From Bacillus_BE sp042263505 (GTDB taxonomy: Bacteria > Bacillota > Bacilli > Bacillales > Cytobacillaceae), in contig NZ_JBHKFI010000022.1 in assembly GCF_042263505.1 (NCBI RefSeq), positions 1 to 64,000 on the forward strand: DNA of 64,000 nucleotides, given 5' to 3'. Within the stretch, counting starts at the first letter, position 1, and each line of letters begins with the position of its first letter. A program made the position numbers and the translations under genes. Shown here piece after piece: positions 26,434 through 34,375 of this stretch. Below the pieces are notes generated by a model. It did not search any database. It was not told the DNA's origin and saw only the letters and a list, made by a program, of their open reading frames with translations.

Positions 26434-26709
26434 TATGTTAAAAAGAGTATCTGGCATCACATTTTTTTCTATAAAAGTTGATAGGGGTAACGAAAAAAGC
26501 TATTTTATGGAACGATTTATCTGTTTTTCTTAATAAAATAGTAGTTTTAGTTAATAGAAAATAGTCCATAGAAGCATAAGTTTGAGTTTTGTAAGCTTGA
26601 AGCACAGTTATTTTGCAATTGTTGAATCCAAATAAAGACAAAAAAGGAATTGATTGTAAAATAATCCACTTGAAAATAGAGCCATAAATTGAAAAAGGAT
26701 GTGCATAGA

Positions 26710-27132
26710 GTGAATCAGTTTATTTTAGCTTCTCATAGTGATTTAGCTCATGGAATGAAAAAGGCGATTAAGATGTTAACAGGCATTGATGAAGGAATTA
26801 TTTCTTTTGGACTGCAAGATGGCGAAAATGTAAACGAAATTCTTGAATCAGCAAAAGAAATCATTGCAAACGCATCAGAAGGTGATGTATTTACAATTGT
26901 AACGGATATTCCTGGAGGTAGCGTAAACAATGCTTTGATGGAATTAATCAATGAAGAGAATGTTTACTTGCTTTCAGGTATGAACATTCCTTTGATGTTG
27001 AATTTGGTCCTTAAACCAGAAATCAATCCTGCAGAAATTCAAGATTGCGTGGAAATTGCACAAAAAACGATTACTTATTTCGATAAAAGTATCCTAGAAG
27101 AAGAAAATGAGGAGGAAGATTTCTTTGATTAA
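26710..27132 (+). CDS. PTS mannose-family EIIA component
   Basis: The 140-residue cytoplasmic protein carries the phosphoryl-accepting His in FILASHSDLAHGM (His9), TIVTDIPGGSVNNALM and an acidic C-terminus. It receives phosphate from HPr and passes it to EIIB. The GTG at 26710 follows AAAGGATG; an in-frame TTG 21 bases upstream lacks one. It overlaps the EIIB gene. The preceding 26434-26709 has no gene and must hold the operon promoter; no clear sigma-54 promoter or LevR-type regulator was seen, unlike many mannose-family PTS operons. Confidence 0.88.
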   Translation: MNQFILASHSDLAHGMKKAIKMLTGIDEGIISFGLQDGENVNEILESAKEIIANASEGDVFTIVTDIPGGSVNNALMELINEENVYLLSGMNIPLMLNLVLKPEINPAEIQDCVEIAQKTITYFDKSILEEENEEEDFFD

Positions 27133-27616
27133 ACTAATGCGTATTGATGAACGTTTAATTCACGGTCAAGTTGCAGTTGTTTGGAGTAAACAATTAGATG
27201 TTAACCGTATTATCGTTGCAGATGATGATGTAGTAAAGAATGAAACACAAATGATGGCTTTAAAAATGGCTGTACCTAGCAATATCAAAGCTACTATTGT
27301 TGAAGTAGATAAAGCTATTGCATTGATTAATGACCCTCGTGCAGCAGCGCTTAAGATTTTTGTTATCGTATCAAATCCTAAGACTGCTTACAGACTTGCT
27401 AATGAAGTGGAAGCGATTCCAGCTATCAACATCGGTAACTTCGGAAGAATGAGCTCTGTTAAGGGTGACGAACAAAAAGAAAAAATTGGTAACAATTTCT
27501 ACGTTGATAGTGAAGACAAGGTAGACTTCTTAAAATTAAAAGAATTTGGTATTCCAGTTTATTACCAAAATGTTCCGACAGATCAAAAGAAAGATGTTGA
27601 AGGACTTTTAAAATAG
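27125..27616 (+). CDS. PTS mannose/sorbose-family EIIB component
   Basis: The 163-residue protein has the phosphorylated His in MRIDERLIHGQVAVVW (His13) and the family segments IIVADDDVVKN and NIGNFGRMSSVKGDE. It phosphorylates the sugar during uptake through EIIC/EIID. Start TTG at 27125 overlaps the EIIA stop and follows GAGGAGG; separate EIIA and EIIB proteins (not fused) are the rule for many Firmicute members. Confidence 0.88.
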   Translation: MIKLMRIDERLIHGQVAVVWSKQLDVNRIIVADDDVVKNETQMMALKMAVPSNIKATIVEVDKAIALINDPRAAALKIFVIVSNPKTAYRLANEVEAIPAINIGNFGRMSSVKGDEQKEKIGNNFYVDSEDKVDFLKLKEFGIPVYYQNVPTDQKKDVEGLLK

Positions 27617-27646
27617 TCCCTCGCAAAATGAGGAGGAGAGAAATAA

Positions 27647-28444
27647 ATGGTTAACGAGGCTTTATTAGTTGCATTAGTTATGTTTATTGGTATCATTTCC
27701 GATTCAGGTATTGGAGATCCGATGATTAAACGCCCATTGGTTATGGCGACATTAACAGGTTTAGTATTGGGAGATTTACATGCAGGTATCGTTATGGGTG
27801 CTTCATTGGAAGTTATCTTCTTAGGTATGACACAAATTGGTGGTGCAGTTCCATCTGAATCAATGAGTGGGTCAGTATTTGGTACAGCATTTGCAATTAT
27901 GTCAGGTTCTGGTGTTGAGGTTGCTCTTTCACTAGCTGTTCCGATTGCACTTTTAGCAGGTGTGTTATTAAACTCAATTCACATTCTTCAAGCGATTGCT
28001 ATACGTCCTGCTGACAAGTTTATCGCAGAAGGAAACCAAAAAGGAATGATTATGGTTCACTTCATCTGTATGGTATTTAAACCAGCAGTATTCTTCGTAC
28101 TTGGTTTCTTCGGAATTATGCTTGGTTCAAATGCAGTAAACGAATTTGTACACAACATTCCAGACGTAGTTATGAATGGTTTAACAGTTACTGGTCAAAT
28201 GTTGCCAGCACTTGGTTTAGCAATCCTATTGAATCAACTTTGGGATAAGAGAATTGCAGCATTTACATTCTTAGGTTTTGTTTTAATTGCATACTTGAAA
28301 TTGCCACTAGTTGCAATTGCCGCAATCGGTACAGTTATTGCCGTATTTACAGCATTTAACAGCATCGAAGGAAATAAAAAACAAGCAGTAGCAACAACAG
28401 CTGCAACACCTGAAGATATTGAGGAGGATTTTTTCAATGACTAA
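27647..28444 (+). CDS. PTS mannose-family EIIC component
   Basis: The 265-residue membrane protein has about seven helices and the typical GDLHAGIVMGASLEVIFLG motif and GGAVPSESMSG loop of the mannose/fructose/sorbose EIIC family, with MLPALGLAILLNQLW near the end. The acidic tail (PEDIEEDFFND) overlaps the EIID start, so the two membrane subunits are coupled. The pair forms the sugar channel; the substrate is unknown but the neighbours suggest an apioside or another plant-derived sugar. Confidence 0.88.
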   Translation: MVNEALLVALVMFIGIISDSGIGDPMIKRPLVMATLTGLVLGDLHAGIVMGASLEVIFLGMTQIGGAVPSESMSGSVFGTAFAIMSGSGVEVALSLAVPIALLAGVLLNSIHILQAIAIRPADKFIAEGNQKGMIMVHFICMVFKPAVFFVLGFFGIMLGSNAVNEFVHNIPDVVMNGLTVTGQMLPALGLAILLNQLWDKRIAAFTFLGFVLIAYLKLPLVAIAAIGTVIAVFTAFNSIEGNKKQAVATTAATPEDIEEDFFND

Positions 28445-29264
28445 TGATAATCAAAACACAACTTTATCAAAAGAAGATAAAAAAATGCTTCGTAAAGTGT
28501 TCTGGAGATCATTTGCAATCTTCGGATCATGGAATCAAATGCGCGCGTCTGCTATTGCCTTTGTTTACGCTTTGCTTCCTGTAATTAATCGTTATTACAA
28601 AACTAAAGAAGAACGTATTGAAGCAATGAAACGTCATGCGGTCTACTTCAATATCACTTCAGCAATCTTTACTTTCCCGCTTGGTATTGCAGCATCTATG
28701 GAAAAGCAACATGCTAAATCAAAGGACTTCGATGTATACTCAATCAATGCGATTAAAGCCTCTTTAATGGGACCTTTGTCTGGTATTGGTGATTCATTCT
28801 TCTGGGGTACTTTCCGTGTTATCGCAGCTGGTATTGGTATCTCATTTGCCAAAGAGGGTTCAATATTAGGACCAATCTTGTTCTTAGTACTTTACAACAT
28901 TCCTGCAATTGCAGCTCGTTATTATGGTACATTTTTAGGTTATTCACTTGGTGTGAAATACATCAAACAAGCTTATGAGAATGGCATTATCCAAATCATT
29001 ACAAAAGCAGCTGGTATTTTAGGTTTAATGATGGTTGGTGCAATGATTTTTCAAGTTGTTGGTATCTCAACTCCATTACATTTCACTTTAGGTGGAATGG
29101 AATATAAATTACAAACAATTCTTGATGATATCTTCAAAGGATTGCTTCCGTTAGCAGCTACATTTGGATGCTTTGCTTTATTACGTAAAAAAGTGAACAT
29201 GAACTACATCATGCTTGGAATTGTTGTATTAAGCTTTGCGTTAAGTTTAATCGGAATTCTTTAA
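28437..29264 (+). CDS. PTS mannose-family EIID component
   Basis: The 275-residue protein begins MTNDNQNTTLSKEDKKML with the conserved SWNQMRA-type segment (IFGSWNQMRASAI), NISSAIFTFPLG-like and MGPLSGIGDSFFWGTFR motifs of EIID proteins, then C-terminal membrane helices. ATG 28437 follows GAGGAGG inside the end of the EIIC gene. Confidence 0.88.
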   Translation: MTNDNQNTTLSKEDKKMLRKVFWRSFAIFGSWNQMRASAIAFVYALLPVINRYYKTKEERIEAMKRHAVYFNITSAIFTFPLGIAASMEKQHAKSKDFDVYSINAIKASLMGPLSGIGDSFFWGTFRVIAAGIGISFAKEGSILGPILFLVLYNIPAIAARYYGTFLGYSLGVKYIKQAYENGIIQIITKAAGILGLMMVGAMIFQVVGISTPLHFTLGGMEYKLQTILDDIFKGLLPLAATFGCFALLRKKVNMNYIMLGIVVLSFALSLIGIL

Positions 29265-29295
29265 TCCATACTAGGAATCTAAAAGGAGTAGAATT

Positions 29296-30030
29296 ATGAA
29301 ATTATTGCCTCACCTTTATCAAGTATGTGGAAATATGTATGCTTCTCATCAAAATGTATATGTAATTGAAGCAGAAAATTCTCTTATTTTGATTGACGCT
29401 GGTCTTGGCGAAAAAGATCTGAAAATTATTCAGTCAAAAATTGACTATTGGGGTCTGAACCATAAGAAAATTTTGCATGTCTTACTAACTCATGAGCATT
29501 ATGAACATATTAGTAATGCTGCATTCTGGCAGAAAAATGGAGCGAAAGTTATTGCTCATTCATCTGCAGCTAAGAATATTGAGCTTGGTGGAGTTCATAT
29601 AGGTGAATACAGATATCTTGATTTTGGATCAGTAGAAGATTTTACAGTCGATACTACTGTAGAGGATGCAAGTGTTATTGAACTTGACGGTGTAATGATT
29701 AAGACAACCCATACTCCTGGACATTCTGATGGGTCGGTTCTTTATGAAGTTACACTTGATAATCAAGTGGTGGTATTTAGTGGCGATGCTGTTTTAATGA
29801 CAGTATTGGTTCACAAAGCTGCATTCGGTTGGAGTGGTGACTTAAATTATAATGTTGATCAATATATTGAAAGCATGAAAAAAATCTCAGGTACTAAGGC
29901 AGATATTTTATTGCCAGGCCATGGAGAAATCTGCATGCGTAAGGCTGAAAAGATGTTCACAGGAGCATACTTATTAGCAAGACTGAATCTAGATCGTGAT
30001 TATTCACGTAGACCAGTTATTACTCAATAA
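29296..30030 (+). CDS. metallo-beta-lactamase-fold hydrolase, first copy
   Basis: The 244-residue protein has the MBL fold order: NVYVIEAENSLILIDAGLG, the metal loop LLTHEHYEHI, HTPGHSDGSVLYEV, VFSGDAVL and LLPGHGEI. The metal motif is HEHYEH rather than HxHxDH, so Glu replaces the usual Asp ligand or base. It is about 40 percent like the next gene by eye. It follows EIID by 31 bases with ribosome site AAAAGGAG and is part of the PTS operon. A lactonase, phosphodiesterase or glyoxalase-II-like role is possible; none is shown. Confidence 0.75.
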   Translation: MKLLPHLYQVCGNMYASHQNVYVIEAENSLILIDAGLGEKDLKIIQSKIDYWGLNHKKILHVLLTHEHYEHISNAAFWQKNGAKVIAHSSAAKNIELGGVHIGEYRYLDFGSVEDFTVDTTVEDASVIELDGVMIKTTHTPGHSDGSVLYEVTLDNQVVVFSGDAVLMTVLVHKAAFGWSGDLNYNVDQYIESMKKISGTKADILLPGHGEICMRKAEKMFTGAYLLARLNLDRDYSRRPVITQ

Positions 30031-30102
30031 TTTGAAGACTAATTTAATTTATCAAAACTGAAAGGAGAAATACTGCTAGAAGCTCATAGTAGTAATTGAA
30101 TA

Positions 30103-30831
30103 ATGCAAATAACAAAAAATATATATCAAGTTCTAGGCGGCATGTATGCAAATATTGCGAATATCTATGTTATCAAAGCAAAAGAAAGTATTATTATTAT
30201 TGATGCGGCTGAGACAACTACAGATTGGAAAATTGTTGAAGAAACGCTTGCTTTGTGGGGGCTAGATAAATATCCGATTTCGAATGTTTTATTAACGCAT
30301 AAACACCAGGGACATATTGGAAATGCAAAATACTTAAGGGATAATGGTGCAGTTATTATTGCGCACGAAGATGATGCAGATGCCATCGAAAATGGAGATT
30401 TAGATGCCATTGTTGACTTCTCACCCTTCCCTGAAAGAGAGGAGTATATTCCATGTCCTGTGGATATTCGAGTGAAAGATGGCGATAAACTTCACTTAGA
30501 CGGTGTTGATGTGACAATGATCCATGCACCTGGGCATACTGATGGTTCAGTTCTTTTCCAAATTGAAGAAGAAGACAAAATTGTCATTTTTGCAGGAGAT
30601 GTAATCAGTGTGAAAAATGACTGCCAAACTGTCAACCTAGGTTGGGAAGGCGGAAACGATTTTAATGCTCAATTGTATTGGGAAACTGTACAAAAGCTTT
30701 ATCATGTTGAATGTGAACTTCTTTTACCTGCTCATGGACAACCAGTTATGCAAAATGGCACAAAAATGCTGAAAATGCTTTATCAAGAAGCTCTTCTTAA
30801 ATGGAGAGAGCCAACAATCGATTTTGAATAA
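30103..30831 (+). CDS. metallo-beta-lactamase-fold hydrolase, second copy
   Basis: The 242-residue paralogue keeps NIYVIKAKESIIIIDAAE, LLTHKHQGHIGN, HAPGHTDGSVLFQI, IFAGDVIS and LLPAHGQP. Its metal loop is HKHQGH: the Asp of HxHxDH is Gly, a further departure from the classic site. It begins directly after a stop in its frame; the nearest AGGAG (30062-30066) is about 36 bases away, so initiation looks weak or coupled. Being next to its paralogue, the pair may form a heterodimer or act on two related intermediates. Confidence 0.7.
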   Translation: MQITKNIYQVLGGMYANIANIYVIKAKESIIIIDAAETTTDWKIVEETLALWGLDKYPISNVLLTHKHQGHIGNAKYLRDNGAVIIAHEDDADAIENGDLDAIVDFSPFPEREEYIPCPVDIRVKDGDKLHLDGVDVTMIHAPGHTDGSVLFQIEEEDKIVIFAGDVISVKNDCQTVNLGWEGGNDFNAQLYWETVQKLYHVECELLLPAHGQPVMQNGTKMLKMLYQEALLKWREPTIDFE

Positions 30832-30906
30832 AACAAATAAAAATTGCTGTTGAGGTAGAACGTTATAAATTTCGTTCTACCTTAATTTGCAAGAAAGGAT
30901 GAAAAA

Positions 30907-32217
30907 ATGCTAACAGTAAATGAAAATAAACGTACTTTGCTAAAAGATGGAAAACCATTTTTCTATCTAGCTGATACTTGCTGGAGTGCCTTCACAAGTA
31001 TTGAAGAAACGGAATGGGTTTATTATTTGAAAAAGAGAAAATCTCAAGGATTCAACACACTTCAAATTAATATTCTGCCACAATGGGACCGCAGTATCGG
31101 TTCATTTGATATGTTACCATTTGCTATGGATGAAAATGGAAAATTCGATTTTACAAATATTGATGATGCATATTTTGAACGTGCTCGTAAAATGTCACAG
31201 ATTGCAACAGAAGAGGGCTTCTCATTAGCACTTGTCGTTTTATGGTCGAATTATGTACCAGGAACATGGGCAAGTGAAATGGATAATCGAAATGTGATGC
31301 CAATCTCCTTTTTAGAGGGCTATTTAAAAAGAGTTGTTGCTGCTTTTAATGAATTTTCTCCAATTTACTTAGTTAGTGGCGATACTGATTTCCCTACAGA
31401 TGAAACGAAGGAAATGTATGAACGTGCTTTGGATTATCTCTCTGAAAACGCTCAAGATTGTTTAAAAACATTACATATTAGAGGCAGATTAGAAGAAATC
31501 CCAGAAGAATTAGCAAAAAAAATTGATTTATATCTGTATCAATCCGGTCATAACAGCTCTTTTTTAAATATGCCGTATTATTTAGCAAAGGTTTTCCATG
31601 ATCTATCACCTAAGAAGCCAGTTATTAATTCTGAACCTTGCTATGAACAAATGGGTTACAGCCGTAATGTTTATGGAAGATTTTCACAAAGAGATACTAG
31701 AAGGGCAGCCTGGCAAAGTGTTTTATCAGGTGCTTGCGCTGGTGTGACTTATGGTGCCCACGGCATTTGGAGCTGGCAAGAAATAGACAGTAACTACTCT
31801 TCTGCTGCAGGGGAAGCATTCGATTTGCCATTATTGTGGCAGGATGCTTTGAAATTACCGGGAGCTTGGGATTATGGCTACTTAAGAAATATCTTAGAGT
31901 TGTTTGATGTTTCTGAACTGGAGCCCTGCAATGATTTACTGATGGATGTTGATGAGCAGGTTCGATTTGCTAAAGCAGTTTCAAAAGATTGTTATGTCTT
32001 GTATATTCCAAGTAATACTACTGTTAAAGTAAATTGTGTATTTTCAAATTATTCAATAAAATTAATTGACTTGAAGACGAAAAACTTTATCCACCCTAAA
32101 TATTTTGTCAAGGACAATGTGACTACGTTTTTAATGCATTCGTGTGAAGAGGATGTAGTGATTATAATTAAGGGACAAGGGGACAGGTTCCCTCGTCCCA
32201 CCGAAAAATGCCAATAA
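30907..32217 (+). CDS. GH140/DUF4038 apiosidase-like glycoside hydrolase
   Basis: The 436-residue TIM-barrel protein has the DUF4038 hallmarks LLKDGKPFFYLADTCW, LKKRKSQGFNTLQINILPQW, YLVSGDTDFPTD (Asp159, likely acid/base), VINSEPCYE (Glu243, likely nucleophile) and GVTYGAHGIWSW. The characterised member of this family is a Bacteroides GH140 apiosidase that removes apiose from rhamnogalacturonan II. No signal peptide is present, so it works inside the cell on an imported glycoside. The C-terminal domain (about 330-420) looks like the usual small beta domain. The last about 17 residues (GQGDRFPRPTEKCQ) are encoded by an intergenic repeat that has replaced the original 3' end. Confidence 0.75.
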   Translation: MLTVNENKRTLLKDGKPFFYLADTCWSAFTSIEETEWVYYLKKRKSQGFNTLQINILPQWDRSIGSFDMLPFAMDENGKFDFTNIDDAYFERARKMSQIATEEGFSLALVVLWSNYVPGTWASEMDNRNVMPISFLEGYLKRVVAAFNEFSPIYLVSGDTDFPTDETKEMYERALDYLSENAQDCLKTLHIRGRLEEIPEELAKKIDLYLYQSGHNSSFLNMPYYLAKVFHDLSPKKPVINSEPCYEQMGYSRNVYGRFSQRDTRRAAWQSVLSGACAGVTYGAHGIWSWQEIDSNYSSAAGEAFDLPLLWQDALKLPGAWDYGYLRNILELFDVSELEPCNDLLMDVDEQVRFAKAVSKDCYVLYIPSNTTVKVNCVFSNYSIKLIDLKTKNFIHPKYFVKDNVTTFLMHSCEEDVVIIIKGQGDRFPRPTEKCQ

Positions 32218-32313
32218 CCCTAATTGATTCATAGCTTAAAAGAAGCAGGGGACGTTTCTCTGCTTCTTTTTATCTGTTGGAAAGAAGCGAAGAACCGTCC
32301 CCTAGCTTCTTTC
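32170..32313. repeat. two hairpin repeats overlapping a gene end
   Basis: GGGACAAGGGGACAGGTTC repeat (32170-32203, coding in the glycosidase tail), the AAATGCCAATAAC tail, then a full GAAGCAGGGGACGTTTCTCTGC / CGAAGAACCGTCCCCTAGC hairpin (32240-32313) that may serve as terminator. Confidence 0.7.
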
Positions 32314-32411
32314 CAAAGTTAGCTCAGTTCCTAAACATTTTATATTAATTATTATAGTGGTATACTTTTCTTATAAAAATGAACGTTTTAAATAATAGGA
32401 GAGATGTTTGG

Positions 32412-32783
32412 ATGAAGTCTGCGGAGTTAATTGATAATATCAATAAAAGTGTTGAAGATCTAGATTTCGTTACTGCTAGGAAATATATCGAGGGGAATTT
32501 AAGCATATTACAAGAGAATCTACAATTACTTAAAAGTAATGCAAGGGAAATTTATAATTTTTTAAATGAACAAGAACAATTGGGAGTTAAACTACTATCT
32601 AGAAAAGATTTATCAATTATCAATGCTGTCAATGCATATGCATATAAATTTGATTTAAGAGGAATTAAGTTAATGCTTAAGGAAAATGCAAAGTTATTTT
32701 TGAGAGATGATGTGATCGCCTATTTGAATAGCGATGCTAAAACTATTTTAACAGGCATGGGAGCAATAAATAGCAGGTTGTAG
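32412..32783 (+). CDS. helical protein of unknown function
   Basis: The 123-residue protein begins MKSAELIDNINKSVEDLDFV and is predicted all-helical, with paired-helix spacing reminiscent of tetratricopeptide-like or Rap-type folds (TARKYIEGNLSILQENLQL). I do not recognise the family. The ATG at 32412 follows AGGAGA; an in-frame ATG at 32379 has none. It stands alone between repeat blocks. Confidence 0.6.
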   Translation: MKSAELIDNINKSVEDLDFVTARKYIEGNLSILQENLQLLKSNAREIYNFLNEQEQLGVKLLSRKDLSIINAVNAYAYKFDLRGIKLMLKENAKLFLRDDVIAYLNSDAKTILTGMGAINSRL

Positions 32784-32799
32784 GTCAATGGTGAGAAGG

Positions 32800-32912
32800 G
32801 AAAAGGGGACAGGTCCCTCATTCTGCTAAAAAATGCCAATAACCCTAATTGATTCATAGATTAAAAGAAAAAGCTCTATGGAGAGTAAGTCTCTGTAGGG
32901 CTCTTCTTTTTA
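32800..32912. repeat. GGGACAGGTCCC repeat plus TCTATGGAGAG hairpin
   Basis: Same order as at 18598-18712: palindrome repeat, AAATGCCAATAAC tail, then CTCTATGGAGAGTAAGTCTCTGTAGG hairpin with T-rich end. 32913-33016 holds no gene. Confidence 0.65.
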
Positions 32913-33016
32913 GTTGATAGAATGTTGAGGCATGATCAAATCGCTATTCCGCTTGAGGGTAATGAAAGCACATTTAAATCTTTATTAAAATATTTAAATA
33001 GATAAAGGGAATTTGG

Positions 33017-33410
33017 ATGAGTTTATTTGATGAGTGTATTGAAGCTTTAGGTGAGGATGTTCATGTCTATTCCGGTAATAATAGAGAGCAAGTATTAAGT
33101 AATCTTGAAAGTTTATTTCCATTTGTTGAGTGGGGGCGTATTGAAAGGGAGAAAGTGTCTAATCATACTGAAGTAAATACAGTCGATGAGATAATCTCCT
33201 TCAAAACATGGGTGAATATAGTAATGTTGTTTATGTAATTTGGGACGAAGGAACATTACCAATAATTTAATCTACTTTAGAACAAGTAATTGGGCTATTG
33301 ATGATGTTGCTGCTGTAAGCTTTGATACATGGATATTTTTACTGTTTCCAGGATATGTCATTGAAATATTTCATGATGGAGAAGTAAGAGTAGGTTTAAA
33401 GCAAAATTGA
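33017..33410 (+). pseudogene. orphan toxin-immunity gene, multiply broken
   Basis: The frame begins MSLFDECIEALGEDVHVYSG and shifts near 33205. Following frames give NMGEYSNVVYVIWDEGTLPI, a stop at about 33268-33270, STLEQVI, another shift, then AIDDVAAVSFDTWIFLL and EIFHDGEVRVGLKQN to a stop at 33408-33410. This matches small proteins annotated as CDI-type toxin immunity proteins in Bacillus. No toxin gene is adjacent. It shows that LXG-type cassettes once reached here. Confidence 0.6.
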
Positions 33411-33489
33411 TAATTTTTCCCTCAGGAAGAGACAAGGGGTACCTTGTCCTACAAAATATTTCAAACGAATCTTATCAATAAACTAATTT

Positions 33490-33556
33490 AGAAGCAGGAG
33501 AAGTTTCTTTTTTTCCTTTTATTTGGAAGGAAGCGAAGAACCGTCCTCTAGCTTCA
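33490..33556. repeat. GAAGCAGG / CCGTCCTCTAGCTTC hairpin repeat
   Basis: Both arms are present with an imperfect stem, just upstream of the GntR promoter. Confidence 0.6.
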
Positions 33557-33586
33557 CAAGTTTTTAAAATTATTTGCAATTTTAAT

Positions 33587-33600
33587 TGTAAGCGTTGACA
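33587..33600. promoter_or_regulatory. catabolite response element (CcpA site)
   Basis: TGTAAGCGTTGACA fits the consensus TGWAANCGNTNWCA at every position. It lies about 60 bases upstream of the GntR start, in a suitable place to repress the operon when glucose is present. Confidence 0.75.
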
Positions 33601-33660
33601 AAATGTTTTTACAATGCTACTTTAAACTTGAGTACTCAACTAGTCAACATAGGAGGTATT

Positions 33661-34356
33661 ATGAAATTTAACAGTGCCCAGGCGGTTTATTTGCAAATAA
33701 GCCACGATATACAATCTGATATTTTTAGAAATTATAGCATCCATGATAAGATTCCGAGCGAAACCCAGCTGAGCAAGAAATATAATGTTACCCGTACTAC
33801 TATTCAGAAAGCTTTAAAAGAATTGGAGGAATCCGGTGTTATTTACAAAGTGCATGGAAAAGGCAGCTTTGTAAATGCAAAGAGCCCAAAAATTAATATG
33901 TTCAATTTTAGTGGTTTTTCAGATTATGTCCGAAAAATGGGTGGTGATACCGTAACAAAAATATTATCACAGGAGGTGCTCCAGCAGCAGGGAAAGAGAA
34001 TCTTTAAACTGCGCAGATTACGGGGGGCAAATATTGAAGGGGCCGTTACCTGGCTGACAATCGATCAGTCATTGCTGGATCTTCATCAATTTCCCAATTT
34101 GGATAAGAATGATTTTGCAACCCATTCTCTTTACGATACGATTCGGACAAATTATGATGTCTATCCTAGTACCGCAAATCTAAGCGTGCACGCGATCCTA
34201 TCGTCTGAAGATGAAAATCGGCTTTTTAATATGGAAAATTCAGAGCCGCTGCTAATGGTAGAAGGAACCGTGCTTTCCGATCGCGGAACTTTGGTAGAGC
34301 GGGTAAAAGTTATTTATAGCAATGACGCTAATTTTAAATTTGTAACAGGAATATAG
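33661..34356 (+). CDS. GntR/HutC-family regulator with UTRA domain
   Basis: The 231-residue protein has an N-terminal winged helix (YLQISHDIQSDIFRNYSIHD, PSETQLSKKYNVTRTTIQKA, VHGKGSFV) and a C-terminal UTRA ligand domain (about 75-231). AGGAGG lies just before ATG 33661. It is first in a four-gene operon with an ADP-ribosylglycohydrolase-family enzyme, an NCS1 permease and a PfkB kinase, matching YegW in E. coli yegTUVW. A perfect catabolite site upstream implies glucose repression. Confidence 0.88.
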   Translation: MKFNSAQAVYLQISHDIQSDIFRNYSIHDKIPSETQLSKKYNVTRTTIQKALKELEESGVIYKVHGKGSFVNAKSPKINMFNFSGFSDYVRKMGGDTVTKILSQEVLQQQGKRIFKLRRLRGANIEGAVTWLTIDQSLLDLHQFPNLDKNDFATHSLYDTIRTNYDVYPSTANLSVHAILSSEDENRLFNMENSEPLLMVEGTVLSDRGTLVERVKVIYSNDANFKFVTGI

Positions 34357-34375
34357 AAATTGGAAGGTGTTCGTC

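Noticed and set aside
26580..26640. Sigma-54 promoter ahead of the mannose-type PTS
   Set aside because: GCAC and TTGC are present near 26601-26617 but the spacing is wrong and no LevR-type activator is nearby.
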